Shown: positions 26,606-36,856 of the stretch, one piece after another | Layout of the letters: each line of letters starts with the position of its first letter | Numbering within the stretch: position 1 is the stretch's first letter | From: Gammaproteobacteria bacterium | Lineage (GTDB): Bacteria; Pseudomonadota; Gammaproteobacteria; Steroidobacterales; Steroidobacteraceae | Direction: 5' to 3' | Assembly (NCBI GenBank): GCA_028293725.1 | Contig: JAQGOE010000048.1 | Coordinates: forward strand, 26,923-90,922 | Length of the DNA: 64,000 nt | Notes under the pieces: generated by a model | What the model saw: the letters and a program-made list of their open reading frames with translations, nothing else | The model's database searches: none | Told to the model about the DNA's origin: nothing | Program-made: the position numbers and the translations under genes

Positions 26606-27325
26606 TTGTTAATCCTCGAGCAACTTTGCAGAAGCTTTCACGAAGGCGGCCGTGTGCATCGCGTTCTCGATCATGCCGACGCGCGCATCGAGAAGGGCGA
26701 GGCGGTTGCGGTCATCGGGCGCAGTGGGTCGGGTAAATCGACACTGCTGAATGTCATCAGCGGGATCGATCGCGCGGACAGTGGAACTGTGGAGTTCGAT
26801 GGGCGTGACATCACGGCGCTCGCCGAGCCTGCCCGGACCTTGTTTCGGCGTGCCCATGTGGGTTTCGTCTACCAGTTCTTCAATCTCATTCCGACGCTCG
26901 ATGTCGAGGAGAACGTGCGCCTCGTGCTCGAGCTCAACGGAGTTCGCGGCAAGGCTGCGCGGGAGAAGAGTTCGGCAATTCTTGCGGAGGTTGGGCTGGG
27001 CGACCGGCTTGGCAGCGCGGTGGATAAGTTGTCGGGTGGTGAGCAGCAGCGTGTCGCGATAGCACGTGCCCTGGTGCACGAGCCGGCGCTTCTGCTGGCC
27101 GACGAGCCCACGGGAAATCTCGACGAGGAGACGGCCAGGCAGGTCATGCCGGTGTTGGTATCGCTCACCCGGGCGCGGGGGGCGACCTTGATCATCGTCA
27201 CCCACGACCATGGTCTGGCACGGAGTGTCGATCGGGTGTTGGAGTTGCGGGACGGGCGGCTCAAAGAGACCACCACTACGGTTACCGAATCGCGCGGCGC
27301 GGACGACCGGCTCACGAGAGTCTGA
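26606..27325 (+). CDS. ABC transporter ATP-binding protein (LolD/MacB type)
   Basis: The 239-residue protein is read from TTG 26606. Walker A is GRSGSGKST near residue 38, the signature LSGGEQQRVAIARAL near residue 142, and Walker B LLLADEPTGNLD near residue 167, followed by the switch histidine in VTHDH. It fits the LolD/MacB/YbbA class that drives FtsX-like permeases. It is followed directly by such a permease (ATG one base after its stop), so the two form one transporter. Confidence 0.92.
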   Translation: MLILEQLCRSFHEGGRVHRVLDHADARIEKGEAVAVIGRSGSGKSTLLNVISGIDRADSGTVEFDGRDITALAEPARTLFRRAHVGFVYQFFNLIPTLDVEENVRLVLELNGVRGKAAREKSSAILAEVGLGDRLGSAVDKLSGGEQQRVAIARALVHEPALLLADEPTGNLDEETARQVMPVLVSLTRARGATLIIVTHDHGLARSVDRVLELRDGRLKETTTTVTESRGADDRLTRV

Positions 27326-29893
27326 ATGCCAGCATTATGGGCGGCGAGCTTTCGACATCTTCTCCGGCATCCGGCGCAACTTGCGTTGGCGCTGGTGGGA
27401 CTTTCGCTCGGCGTTGCCACCATTATCGCGGTCGATATCGCGACAGCGAGCTCACGCCGGGCGTTCGAGTTGTCGATGGATGCTGTGAATGGGGCGGCGA
27501 CCCATCAGATTGTGGGTGGGCCGCAGGGGATCGATGAGCGGTTGTATGCGGAGCTGCGCACGCAGGAGCTGGTGCCTGGGGAGTTGCAGCCGGAGCTGGC
27601 GCCTGTTGTGGAGGGGTATGTCCTTGTTGATGACCGGCAGATGCAGCTCATTGGGGTTGATCCGTTGGCGAGTGTGGAATTGGGGGTGCCGGGGGGCGTG
27701 GGTGGTGACGGGGCCGGGGCCCGCGGAGACCAGAACGAGCGTGTCGCGGCTCTCGGGAAGTGGTTTACTGAGCGTGGCGCTGTGGTCATGGCGGCGGGAG
27801 CGGCTCAGCAGCTCGGGGTTACGCGTGGTAAGCCGCTCGATGTGGATGTGGGTGGAGTTCACTACCCCGCGGTGTTGATTAGTGAGATTCGCGACGAGGG
27901 CGCGGCCTATGACACGCTGCTGCTGACCGACATCGCGCAAGCGCAGGAATGGCTGGGGCGGGTCGGAAAGCTCTCGCGCATCGACGTGCGGGTGCCCGAG
28001 GGCTCCGCGGGTGAGGCGATGTTGGCTCAATTGCGCCAACGACTTCCGCCGGACGTGCAGCTCCATGACGCCCGGGGGCGTGCCCGCGAAAGCCTGGATA
28101 TGACGAACGGCTTCACCACCAATCTCAAGGCGATGAGTCTGTTGGCGTTGCTCGTGAGCACACTCCTGATTTACGGCGCGATCAGTTTCGCCGTGGTTCA
28201 GCGGCGCAGAGTGATCGGCATCCTGCGAGCTTTGGGCGCTACGCGCTCGGAAGTCCTTGCGATCGTGCTGACTGAGGCGGCGGCTCTGGGGGTTGTAGGT
28301 GCCGCCCTGGGGTTGGGGCTGGGGCTGCTGATCGGGCACGAGCTCATTACCCTCGTGTCGCGCACCATCAATGACCTCTATTTCGTGGTCGCAGTGAGGG
28401 AAACGACGCTGCCGGCGAGCTCTGTCGTGAAGGCGCTTCTGGGCGGATTTTTTACGGCTCTGGCCGCCGCATTGCTCCCGGCGCTGGAAGTGGCCGGAAG
28501 CGCTCCGCAGCTCGGACTGCGGCGCTCCGTGCTCGAGGCGCGTGCGGTTCATATTGCGCGCAGGCTCATCATCGTGAGCGCGGTGCTGGCGGCCTCCGCG
28601 GGTATCGTGGTGTTGGTTTCGGGGCGGAACCTGTTTGCGGGATTCGCGGCGCTGTTCCTGCTGCTGTTGAGTGTTGCGGCGATTACCCCCGCGGTTCTCC
28701 GGGGTCTGGCGCGCGCCGCGGCCAACATTGCGGGGCGGGCGAGTCCGATCGCGCGACTGGCGTTTGGTGATATCGCCGCATCGTTGAGTCGCACGGGTGT
28801 CGCCGTCGCCGCTCTCGGTATGGCCGTGGCGGCCATGATCGGTGTGTCCATCATGGTCGAAAGTTTCCGCGAGTCGCTGCTCGATTGGCTCGGGAAGACC
28901 ATGCAGGCCGATATCTATGTCACTGCTCCGGGGCCGGGTGCTGGTCGGCCTGAGCGACGGATTGAGCCTGGGGTTATGGCCCGAGTGCTCGCCAGCGCGG
29001 GGATCGACGATCACAGCGAGAGTCGCCAGGTCATTGTCGAGTCTCCGAACGGACCGGTGCCGCTCACGGCGCTGCAGCTACCGCGCACGGGCGAATCCGC
29101 GCTTCAATTTGTTGCCGGTGACGCGGCGCATGCGTGGCCCTCCTTCAAGGAGGGAGCGGTGATTATTGCGGATCCCCTTGCGTACCGCCTGCGGCTGCGG
29201 GTTGGAGACAAACTGCCGTTGTCGACGGCTTCGGGCGTCCGGGCATTCGTGATCGCTGGGATCTATCGGGAGTATGGGAGCGATCGCGGCAACGTACTCA
29301 TGAGTCTCGCGCAATACCGGCGCTTGTGGCACGACGATGAGATCACGGCCATGGGGGTCTATCTTGCGCCGGGCGCCCAACCGGCGGCGGTTATCGCGCG
29401 GATGCGGGCGGCGGTCCACGGGGGGCAGGCGCTGCTGTTTGGGTCCAACGCTGACATTCGTGCGCTGTCGATGAGTATTTTCGAGAGGACCTTTGTCATT
29501 ACGCGGGTCCTGAATTGGCTGGCCGCGGGCGTTGCCGCCGTGGGGCTCATCAGCTCGTTGCTGGCGTGGGAGTTGGAGCGCTCACACGAGCTTGCGATCG
29601 TGCGCTCGATCGGGCTGACACCCTTCGGCGCCGCCGTGTTGATCGAGGCACAAACAGGGTTCATGGGGCTGGTTGCGTTGGTGGCTGCGATACCAGCGGG
29701 CTTGCTGACCGCCATTGTGTTGACCGATGTGATCAACCGGCGCGCTTTCGGGTGGCAGATTGATTTGCATCTGACGGCGACGCAGTTCACGGATGCGCTG
29801 TGGCTCGCGCTGGTGGCGGCATTGGTGGCGGGGTTGTATCCCGCGTGGCGGACGGCGAGGGCTTCGATAGCGGAGGATATTCGTGAGGAGTGA
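27326..29893 (+). CDS. ABC transporter permease with FtsX domains
   Basis: The 855-residue protein has a membrane anchor near residues 14-36, a large extracytoplasmic part, then an FtsX block (about 266-375) with VQRRRVIGILRALGATRSEVL, and a second FtsX block at the C-terminus (about 735-845) with ELERSHELAIVRSIGLT. More hydrophobic helices lie near 410-470. This is the ten-helix 'DUF214'-type permease that works with LolD-like ATPases; substrates are often lipids, lipoproteins or peptides. Together with the next gene it resembles the att/YbbAP-type cluster with a CrtC-like lipocalin. Confidence 0.9.
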   Translation: MPALWAASFRHLLRHPAQLALALVGLSLGVATIIAVDIATASSRRAFELSMDAVNGAATHQIVGGPQGIDERLYAELRTQELVPGELQPELAPVVEGYVLVDDRQMQLIGVDPLASVELGVPGGVGGDGAGARGDQNERVAALGKWFTERGAVVMAAGAAQQLGVTRGKPLDVDVGGVHYPAVLISEIRDEGAAYDTLLLTDIAQAQEWLGRVGKLSRIDVRVPEGSAGEAMLAQLRQRLPPDVQLHDARGRARESLDMTNGFTTNLKAMSLLALLVSTLLIYGAISFAVVQRRRVIGILRALGATRSEVLAIVLTEAAALGVVGAALGLGLGLLIGHELITLVSRTINDLYFVVAVRETTLPASSVVKALLGGFFTALAAALLPALEVAGSAPQLGLRRSVLEARAVHIARRLIIVSAVLAASAGIVVLVSGRNLFAGFAALFLLLLSVAAITPAVLRGLARAAANIAGRASPIARLAFGDIAASLSRTGVAVAALGMAVAAMIGVSIMVESFRESLLDWLGKTMQADIYVTAPGPGAGRPERRIEPGVMARVLASAGIDDHSESRQVIVESPNGPVPLTALQLPRTGESALQFVAGDAAHAWPSFKEGAVIIADPLAYRLRLRVGDKLPLSTASGVRAFVIAGIYREYGSDRGNVLMSLAQYRRLWHDDEITAMGVYLAPGAQPAAVIARMRAAVHGGQALLFGSNADIRALSMSIFERTFVITRVLNWLAAGVAAVGLISSLLAWELERSHELAIVRSIGLTPFGAAVLIEAQTGFMGLVALVAAIPAGLLTAIVLTDVINRRAFGWQIDLHLTATQFTDALWLALVAALVAGLYPAWRTARASIAEDIREE

Positions 29894-29900
29894 GGGTGCG

Positions 29901-31052
29901 ATGATTAAATCCGCGCTCCTGGCTGCGATGTTGACTGGTGCCTTCGCCTGCGTCGCGTGGGCGGCGGGGCCTTTGCCTGAGGTCGGTGTGTTCGGTGATG
30001 CCGCGCGCGGGGGCGGATTTGCGCAGGTGCTCGAGCCGCGCGGGTTTGAGTTTCCGCGGGATCACGGGCCGCATCCTGAGTACCGGCAGGAGTGGTGGTA
30101 TGTGACGGGGAACCTGGATTCGGCCGGTGGCGAGCGGTTTGGTTTTGAGTTGACGTTTTTTCGGTTTGCGTTGGCGCCGGAGGAGGTGGTGCACGCTGCC
30201 TCGACGGTGGCGACGTCGGGCGTCGAATCGTCGTGGCGCACCGGGCAGATCTATATGGCGCATTTCGCGATCACCGACGCGGCTCACAAGCAGTTCCGTT
30301 TTATGCAGAAGCTCTCGCGTGGGGCGGTGGGGCTGGCGGGTGCGCTGAACCCGCCTCTGCATGTCTGGATTGATGACTGGTCGCTCGGGACGGTTGATTC
30401 CGAGGGGACGCGTTGGACTTTGCGGGCGGCGCAGAGGGGCTACGAGTTGACGCTCGACGCGCAGGTGCTCCAGCCACCAGTTCTCAACGGCGAGCAGGGG
30501 CTCAGCCGCAAGTCGAATGATCCGGGCTCGGCGAGCTATTACTACTCAATTCCGCGGGTCGCTGTGCGGGGCCGAGTGGTGCGCGATGGCAAACCCCTCG
30601 AGGTGCAGGGGCTCGCATGGGTCGATCGCGAGTGGGGCAGTGGATCGCTAAGCAGTGCCGAGCAGGGATGGGACTGGTTTGCGCTACAGCTTCAGGACGG
30701 CACTGCTTTGATGTTCTATTCGTTGCGTAACCATGACGGCAGCCGCGATCCGAACAGCGCCGGAACATGGATCAGCGCGGCGGGTCAGTCACGGCGGCTT
30801 GCCAGCGACCAGGTGCAGATCGACGTGCTCGATTATTGGAAGAATCCGCGTGGCGAACGTTATCCCGCGCACTGGCGCGTGCGCGTTCCTACGGAGGGAA
30901 TCGACGTGAATGTGCGGCCGGTGCTGGCTAACCAGGAACTCATCACTTCCACGCGATACTGGGAGGGTGCCGTGGACGTGACCGGGTCGAGCGCGGGCCA
31001 AAAGACCGCCGGGCGCGGTTATGTGGAGCTCGTGGGGTACGCCGCGCAATAA
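29901..31052 (+). CDS. Lipocalin-like AttH/CrtC-family exported protein
   Basis: The 383-residue protein from ATG 29901 begins with MIKSALLAAMLTGAFACVAWA, a signal peptide. The body has PEYRQEWWYVTGNL, FGFELTFFRFAL, IYMAHFAITDA and VDREWGSGSLSSAEQGWDWF, the pattern of the hydroxyneurosporene synthase (CrtC)/AttH lipocalin-like family. It lies eight bases after the permease stop, so it is probably a periplasmic partner of that ABC transporter. Carotenoid hydratase activity is possible but unlikely because no other carotenoid genes are present. Confidence 0.86.
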   Translation: MIKSALLAAMLTGAFACVAWAAGPLPEVGVFGDAARGGGFAQVLEPRGFEFPRDHGPHPEYRQEWWYVTGNLDSAGGERFGFELTFFRFALAPEEVVHAASTVATSGVESSWRTGQIYMAHFAITDAAHKQFRFMQKLSRGAVGLAGALNPPLHVWIDDWSLGTVDSEGTRWTLRAAQRGYELTLDAQVLQPPVLNGEQGLSRKSNDPGSASYYYSIPRVAVRGRVVRDGKPLEVQGLAWVDREWGSGSLSSAEQGWDWFALQLQDGTALMFYSLRNHDGSRDPNSAGTWISAAGQSRRLASDQVQIDVLDYWKNPRGERYPAHWRVRVPTEGIDVNVRPVLANQELITSTRYWEGAVDVTGSSAGQKTAGRGYVELVGYAAQ

Positions 31053-31177
31053 CGGCGGCTTCGCGCCGGTCTATCTGGGTTGCCGTATTTCCATTGCACG
31101 ATAGCGGTGTCCGACGAGTGGACGTTGCTGTCGAAAGTTTCGAAAGTTCTGCACCCAGGTTGGATAGGAGAATTTCC

Positions 31178-31720
31178 ATGCGACGCTCATTCGTTTCCGC
31201 GCTGGCCACTGCGCTGATTGCGGTTCCCGCTTTCGCGGCACTCCCGGACGGCACCAAGGCTCCCGACTTCAGCACGGAAGCCTCGCTCGCCGGCAAGACG
31301 TTTCATTTCTCGTTGGCGAAGGCCCTGCAGAAAGGCCCCGTTGTGTTGTATTTCTATCCGGCGGCGTTCACGCCCGGCTGCACTGTCGAGGCACACGAGT
31401 TTGCCGAGGCGTCTGACAAGTTCGTGGCGTTAGGCGCCACTGTGATCGGGGTTTCCCACGATCCGATCGACAAGCTCAATAAGTTCTCGGTCAGCGAGTG
31501 CCGTAACAAGTTTGCCGTCGCGTCGGACGCCGATGGCAGCGTTATGAAGGAATACGACGCCATATTGCCCGTGAAGCCGGAGTATGCGAATCGTACGTCT
31601 TATGTGATCGCGCCTACTGGCGAGATCATTTACTCGTACACGGATCTCAAGCCCGACGCGCATGTTGAGAATACGATGGCGGCGGTTAAGAAGTGGCAGG
31701 ACGCGCATAAGAAGTCGTAA
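31178..31720 (+). CDS. Exported peroxiredoxin (AhpC/TSA, Bcp-like)
   Basis: The 180-residue protein from ATG 31178 follows GGATAGGAGAATTTCC and begins MRRSFVSALATALIAVPAFAALP, a cleavable signal. The peroxidatic cysteine lies in YFYPAAFTPGCTVEAHEF near residue 68. A second cysteine in SVSECRNKF near 107 could be the resolving residue. It reduces peroxides in the periplasm. It is a single gene converging on lhr. Confidence 0.9.
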   Translation: MRRSFVSALATALIAVPAFAALPDGTKAPDFSTEASLAGKTFHFSLAKALQKGPVVLYFYPAAFTPGCTVEAHEFAEASDKFVALGATVIGVSHDPIDKLNKFSVSECRNKFAVASDADGSVMKEYDAILPVKPEYANRTSYVIAPTGEIIYSYTDLKPDAHVENTMAAVKKWQDAHKKS

Positions 31721-31734
31721 GCGAGCGCGATGGA

Positions 31735-31759
31735 TAGCGGGCCTCAGTGGGGCCCGCTA
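31735..31759. terminator. Hairpin between convergent peroxiredoxin and lhr genes
   Basis: A perfect 9-bp stem (TAGCGGGCC with GGCCCGCTA) encloses seven bases and includes the lhr stop codon. It may serve as a terminator in both directions, though no long T-run follows. Confidence 0.5.
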
Positions 31760-34700
31760 GGCTAGGTCGGCAAGCACCGCGGGTACGTGGCGGCGGAGCA
31801 GCAGGTTTTGTGCTTCCCACTGCTCTTTGGGCTCGAGCTTCTCCAGGAAACGCACTTCGCCGCCCGCGAACACCGCCACGGGGATTCCGTCGCGATAGAG
31901 GAGGCGATTGCCGCTCAGCGACGGTAGTCGTGCGCCGGGTGTCAGGATGCCCACGAGGTTTAGAGGGTCGGCTCCGGAGAGCGAGACGTGGCTTTGCGAG
32001 TGCGGCTTGCGACGCGTGTCGCGCAGGAGCCCTATCGCTTCCGGTGCCGCGAATTGCTCTCCGGTGAAGCCCGCGACGAAACGACCTCCGCGAATCTCGC
32101 CTCTTGCCTCGAGGCGGCGGAAACACATCAGCAGGTCGCGCCATGGGGGGAGCCAGTCGGCCTCGCGCGCGAGCAGCCGCCAGAACACGACTCCCCAGCG
32201 TTTCAACAGCGTGCGCGCGACGTGTTCGATCGCTTCCTCGTCTTGTAGCTTCTCGGTCGGGCGGGTCGTGGTAGGGCGAGACGTGTCGGGTTCCGCGTCC
32301 GCTCCCGCGAGGGGCTGCCGGCGTACGAGCGCCCAACGTCCCGCCGCGTCCATTCCGAACAACGCGATTCGTCGCCTGCGACGTCCGCCGGCGGGTGGTC
32401 TGCGGCGGTCCGCCGGAATCAACAGCGCGCGCAATCCGCCAAAGCTGTCAGAGTTGACGATGCCGAGGGCTACCAGTTCGGCCAAGGCTTCTTCCGCCTG
32501 TGTTGGAAGAAGGCTGGCGCCGTCGGCGATCTCGTCGAAGAAAGACGCGCCGTGGACACGGATGTAGTCGGCAACGATCTGCGCTCGCGTGGACAGGTTG
32601 TCTGAGTCCACGGCGCCGGTTAGCGATGACCAGACGCGGGTGTTACGTCTCGCGAGCAGGACGATCGGAGTGCCGCGGACAGGTGCTGCGTTTCGTTCCG
32701 AGTCGCTCTTCCGTCGGGCAAGTCGCGTCCACACGTAGCGTCCGGCCAGGCACTGCTCGTCCAGCCACGCTGGTTCGTATTCGCTGATTCTGTTGGGGAG
32801 GATTTCGGTTTCCCACGCGCTGGCGGGTGCTTCGAAACCTTCTAGTTGCCCGAGTATGGCGCCAACGGCATCGGGGCCTTCCATTCGACCCTCGGAGGTC
32901 ACGCGTTGCCACTCGAATAGGAAGCGCAGGAAATCGCGCGCTTCGACGGGCTCGATTTCGGCGCGCAGGCGCTTCACGGTGTAACGGTGAATTCGGGCCA
33001 GGAGGCGGCGCTCGCACCATTCGCCTTCTGCTACGGCGCCCGGGGTGAATTGGCCGCGCATGGCGAAGCCTTCGGCTTGAAGGACCGCTAGCGCCGACTC
33101 GATCGAGGTGACGGGTAAGCCGAGGGAGGCTGCGATCGCCGCCGACGTGGTTGGTCCGAGGCCTTCGAGGCGTCCGCGCACTACCTCGACTAGAGCGTCC
33201 TCGCGCGCCCATTCCTTCTCGTAGGTCGCTGGGACTTCTACGGGTGGGGTGTTTGTCGCCTGCGGGAATAGGGCGCGGAAGAGAGGGAGTCGCTCGGCTG
33301 TGACCCAGAGGGCTGATTCGCTGGAGGCCACTCGTGTGACTCGCTTCTGCTGGGCGAGGTTGTCTATGAGTTCGACCCAGCCCGGTTGCCGCTGCACTTC
33401 TGCGTCGGTGAGGAACGTCAGCCACGACATGGCGTCGTGCAGCTCGTCGGCGTTCGTGGCGTCGGGCCACGCCTCGTCGCGTACTCGTTGGATTGCATCC
33501 GGGTCGAGTTTGCCGATGTCGGCGGCGCTTTCCGGGTCGAGCCAGCGACGGGTCATCACGGCTTGTGTTCGGCGCTCTTCGAGTGGAGCGTCATCGAGGT
33601 AAGCGTATGGACGCGCGTTGAGGACCTCGAGCGCCAGTGGCGATGGTTCGGTCAAATCGCGCGCAATGACACGGATCGCGCCGCTTTCGAGTCCACGCAG
33701 GAGTTGCTCGAAGCCTTCAACGTCCATTGCCTCTTCGAGGCAGTCGTGAACGGTCTGGCGGACCAGTGGGTGGTCGGGGATTTCCAATTCGCCCGGCAGG
33801 TTCTCGGCGCAGGCGACCTGGTCGGGAAATACCGCGGTGAGCAAATCTTCAGAGGCCATGCGGGCGAGCTGTGGGGGAACCTTCTTCCCACCGCGGAAGC
33901 GCGGTAGGGCCAATGCGATGGTGGCGCTCCAACGCCAGCGCGCTGGAAACATCGGCGCTGCGCACAGCGCCTGCACGAGCAGAGGGCGTACGGTGTTGGA
34001 ATGAAGATAGCGCGCGACTTCGGCGAGCTCGAAGCTGTGCACCGTCGTGAGCGAAAGGATGATGGTGTCTTCGGTCGCTGCCGCCTGCAGCTCGAAGTTG
34101 AAGGAGCGGCAGAAGCGCTTGCGCAGGGCCAGACCCCAGGCGCGGTTGATCCGGCTGCCGAACGGGGAATGGATGACGAGCTGCATGCCGCCGGTTTCGT
34201 CGAAGAAGCGCTCGAAGATGATCGTGTCACGGGTTGGCAGCGCGCCGAGCGCCGCGCGGCCGGCCGCGAGATAGCTGACGAGTTGCACGGCCGCTGGCGC
34301 TTGGATGCCGACCTCGTCGACGAGCCAGCGCAGGGCGGGCTCGAGGGTTGTGGCGAAGGCGGGCGTGAGGAACTTTAGCGCTGAGCTCACGGCGTCGGAG
34401 GTGTCGTTCGCGGTTGCACTCGGCGCAACAGTTACGGGGGCGCTCAACGCTGGCGGTAGGCTCCGCGTCGACGGGTCGCCGGGTGCTCCCAGCCGGTTCT
34501 CGATCTCCGCGCGCAGCCGCGATACCGCGTTGGACAACTCGTCGGACCGGCCCGGCGCTTCGCCCAGCCAGAAGGGGATCGTTGGCGGTTGTCCGTGGGC
34601 GTCTTCCACGCGAACACGGCCCTGCTCCACGCGAAGAATTCTGTAGGAAATGTTGCCGAGTTGAAAAATATCGCCTTGCAGGCTCTCGACGGCGAAGTCC

Positions 34701-36268
34701 TCATTCACCGTGCCAACGAAAGTGGCTTGTGGCTCGAGGATGACCTGGTAGTCGGCGTTGTCGGGAATCGTGCCGCCGGAGGTGAGCGCGGTGAGGCGGG
34801 CGTTGCGGCGGCCGCGGAGCTCGTGGTTCACGGCGTCGTGATAGATCAGTGCCCCATGGCGGCCTCGCCGGGTGGTAAACCCGTCGGCGAGCATGCGGAC
34901 CACTTCATCGAATTCCGCACGTTCGAGGGAGCGATACGGATAGGCGCCCCTGAAGAGATCGAACAGCTTCTCCTCATCCCACTCGCGCGCGGCCACTTCC
35001 GCGACAATCTGCTGGGCGAGTACATCGAGAGGCTTCTCGGGAATCCGCAGGCGGTCGAGTTCGCCGCGGCGCACGGAATCCAACAGCGCAGCGCATTCGA
35101 CGAGATCGTCGCGTGAAAGCGGGAATAGCCGTCCTTTCGGCGTGCCACCCACAGAGTGCCCGGAGCGGCCCACCCGCTGCAGAAAGGCTGCGATCGAACG
35201 TGGCGATCCGATCTGACACACGAGATCGACGTCGCCGATGTCGATGCCCAACTCCAGGGACGCTGTCGCGACGAGCGCTTTCAATTGCCCGTTCTTGAGG
35301 CGGCTCTCGGCATCGAACCGCAGTTCTTTCGCCATGCTGCCATGGTGTGCGGTAACCAACTCTTCGCCGACACGCTCGGACAGGTGGCGCGCGATGCGCT
35401 CAGCGTGTCGTCGGGTGTTGACGAAGATGAGGGTGGTGCGATGCTCCGCCACCAGCTCGGCCAGTCGATCGTAAACCAGCGTCCAGACTTCGCCCGACAT
35501 CACCGCTTCGAGCGGTGCCGGCGGAATCTCGATCTGCAGCTCCCGCTCGCGGATATGACCGGAGTCGATGATGGTGCAGTCGGCCCGTCCGTCGGCGCCC
35601 GTCTGCCGCGAGCCCACGAGGAATCGCGCCACCTCCTCGATGGGTTTCTGAGTGGCGGACAAACCAACACGCGTCAGTTTCCGGCCCGCCAGCGCCTCGA
35701 GGCGCTCCAGCGACAACGCGAGATGCAGGCCGCGCTTCGTCCCCACCATCGCGTGAATCTCGTCGACGATCACGGTGCGTGTCGTTGCCAGCATCTTGCG
35801 GCCGGATTCCGAGCCCAGCAGGATGTACAGTGATTCGGGTGTGGTGACCACGATGTGCGGTGGTCGCTTTCGCATGGCAGTGCGTTCGCTCTGCGGCGTG
35901 TCGCCCGTGCGAACGAACGTGCGGATGTCTACATCGGGTAAGCCTAGGGCCTGCAATTCCGTGCGGATGCCGGCAAGCGGAGCCTCGAGATTGCGGCGGA
36001 TGTCATTCGAGAGGGCCTTGAGCGGCGAGACGTAAACAATGTGTGTTTCATCTGCGAGGCCGCCGCGCTCGATACCTTCGCGCACGAGTTGTTCGATGGC
36101 GGCGAGAAACGCGGCAAGTGTTTTGCCCGATCCGGTCGGCGCGGCGATCAGAACGTGTTGCTGCGCGTGAATCGCGGGCCACGCTTGTTCCTGCGAGGCG
36201 GTGGGCGCGTCGAACGTCCGGCTGAACCAGTTGGCGACGGCAGGATGGAAGGATGAAAGTACGGCCAC
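31757..36268 (-). CDS. lhr: Large helicase-related protein Lhr (DEAD/DEAH ATP-dependent helicase)
   Basis: The 1503-residue protein is read from GTG 36268 ([18 protein letters not shown]). The frame stays open to 36622, but that extension crosses a kinase pseudogene on the same strand in other frames. Motifs are [17 protein letters not shown] (Walker A, near residue 40), [11 protein letters not shown] (DEIH box) and LSATQ. The helicase C domain has VGRSGHS. The winged-helix and long C-terminal Lhr-extended part follow. The length is close to E. coli Lhr (1538). Lhr proteins are DNA-damage-linked helicases; some have uracil glycosylase activity in the C-terminal part. Confidence 0.93.
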   Translation of the reverse strand: MAVLSSFHPAVANWFSRTFDAPTASQEQAWPAIHAQQHVLIAAPTGSGKTLAAFLAAIEQLVREGIERGGLADETHIVYVSPLKALSNDIRRNLEAPLAGIRTELQALGLPDVDIRTFVRTGDTPQSERTAMRKRPPHIVVTTPESLYILLGSESGRKMLATTRTVIVDEIHAMVGTKRGLHLALSLERLEALAGRKLTRVGLSATQKPIEEVARFLVGSRQTGADGRADCTIIDSGHIRERELQIEIPPAPLEAVMSGEVWTLVYDRLAELVAEHRTTLIFVNTRRHAERIARHLSERVGEELVTAHHGSMAKELRFDAESRLKNGQLKALVATASLELGIDIGDVDLVCQIGSPRSIAAFLQRVGRSGHSVGGTPKGRLFPLSRDDLVECAALLDSVRRGELDRLRIPEKPLDVLAQQIVAEVAAREWDEEKLFDLFRGAYPYRSLERAEFDEVVRMLADGFTTRRGRHGALIYHDAVNHELRGRRNARLTALTSGGTIPDNADYQVILEPQATFVGTVNEDFAVESLQGDIFQLGNISYRILRVEQGRVRVEDAHGQPPTIPFWLGEAPGRSDELSNAVSRLRAEIENRLGAPGDPSTRSLPPALSAPVTVAPSATANDTSDAVSSALKFLTPAFATTLEPALRWLVDEVGIQAPAAVQLVSYLAAGRAALGALPTRDTIIFERFFDETGGMQLVIHSPFGSRINRAWGLALRKRFCRSFNFELQAAATEDTIILSLTTVHSFELAEVARYLHSNTVRPLLVQALCAAPMFPARWRWSATIALALPRFRGGKKVPPQLARMASEDLLTAVFPDQVACAENLPGELEIPDHPLVRQTVHDCLEEAMDVEGFEQLLRGLESGAIRVIARDLTEPSPLALEVLNARPYAYLDDAPLEERRTQAVMTRRWLDPESAADIGKLDPDAIQRVRDEAWPDATNADELHDAMSWLTFLTDAEVQRQPGWVELIDNLAQQKRVTRVASSESALWVTAERLPLFRALFPQATNTPPVEVPATYEKEWAREDALVEVVRGRLEGLGPTTSAAIAASLGLPVTSIESALAVLQAEGFAMRGQFTPGAVAEGEWCERRLLARIHRYTVKRLRAEIEPVEARDFLRFLFEWQRVTSEGRMEGPDAVGAILGQLEGFEAPASAWETEILPNRISEYEPAWLDEQCLAGRYVWTRLARRKSDSERNAAPVRGTPIVLLARRNTRVWSSLTGAVDSDNLSTRAQIVADYIRVHGASFFDEIADGASLLPTQAEEALAELVALGIVNSDSFGGLRALLIPADRRRPPAGGRRRRRIALFGMDAAGRWALVRRQPLAGADAEPDTSRPTTTRPTEKLQDEEAIEHVARTLLKRWGVVFWRLLAREADWLPPWRDLLMCFRRLEARGEIRGGRFVAGFTGEQFAAPEAIGLLRDTRRKPHSQSHVSLSGADPLNLVGILTPGARLPSLSGNRLLYRDGIPVAVFAGGEVRFLEKLEPKEQWEAQNLLLRRHVPAVLADLA

Positions 36269-36540
36269 GCTAGTGTTTTCCTGGGGGCGCCGCCGAGACG
36301 CGAAGGCGCGTGCGTCGATTGAAGCACAGCGGCGCCAGCGGCGAAACCCCAAGGGTTGCGCGCCTGCATGTATACAGTGAAGAGGCGTTAGAGGCGCTGT
36401 ATGGGGACGGACGGCGTGGAAGTCAACGCGCCCGGGGGAAAGCTGCGCAGAGGGCGTTGTGGTGTGGTCAGGGGCGCGGTGGTGGCGTGGTGAGAGGGCC
36501 AGGTGGCGCGGTCGGCTGGCGCCGACGGCCGGGCAATCAG
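36269..36540. other. Region upstream of lhr without a gene
   Basis: I see no credible gene or RNA. The open frames on either strand have no recognisable similarity and no ribosome site. The lhr promoter should lie here on the minus strand. Confidence 0.5.
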
Positions 36541-36669
36541 GAGATGCGCTGGAGGTGGCCGCGATTGGTCTCATCCGGCAGAGTCCGCGGCGCTCTTTAG
36601 CAGCACTGGATGAATCGGTCAATCGTCATGCGCGGCGAGCGCAAGTCGTGCGCGACGGAGTCGGAGACC
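36541..36669 (-). pseudogene. Decayed fragment of a histidine kinase phosphoacceptor (HisKA) region
   Basis: Read on the minus strand from 36669, one frame gives [16 protein letters not shown], the H-box of a phytochrome-type kinase. After a small frameshift the sequence resumes as [13 protein letters not shown]. The corresponding segment of the intact kinase at 45702-46865 reads SVAHDLRSPLITIDGF and DETNRDHLQRIS. The two DNA segments (36541-36669 and about 46236-46367) align along their whole length with a short indel. Nothing of the receiver or ATPase domains is visible on either side, so it is a remnant, with a stop soon after each part. Confidence 0.75.
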
Positions 36670-36856
36670 TTTGATACGCGCCGCGCATCAGGAGCAAATC
36701 AACATCAAGACCTAAGTCCGGGGCGGATGAATGATTTCTCTTTTATTACAGTGAAGAAGTGTCAAGAGAGCTGCACGCGTGACACGCGCCGAGAATTCCA
36801 ACATTTGATCCGGTATCATGCCGGCCGCAGTTTGCTTTCGTACATGGACCGTAGAC
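36670..36856. other. Upstream region of the response-regulator gene
   Basis: No gene is seen. The 187-bp stretch is AT-richer than its surroundings (TTTCTCTTTTATTACAG around 36735-36752) and probably holds the promoter of the two-component pair; no clear boxes were identified. Confidence 0.4.

Noticed and set aside
27452..29014. 520-residue minus-strand frame inside the ABC permease gene
   Set aside because: It is a GC-rich shadow with Arg/His/Gln composition; the plus strand encodes a clear permease.
36269..36622. Extension of the Lhr frame upstream of GTG 36268
   Set aside because: The added residues are low-complexity and overlap the kinase remnant; the family begins with the helicase core near 36268.
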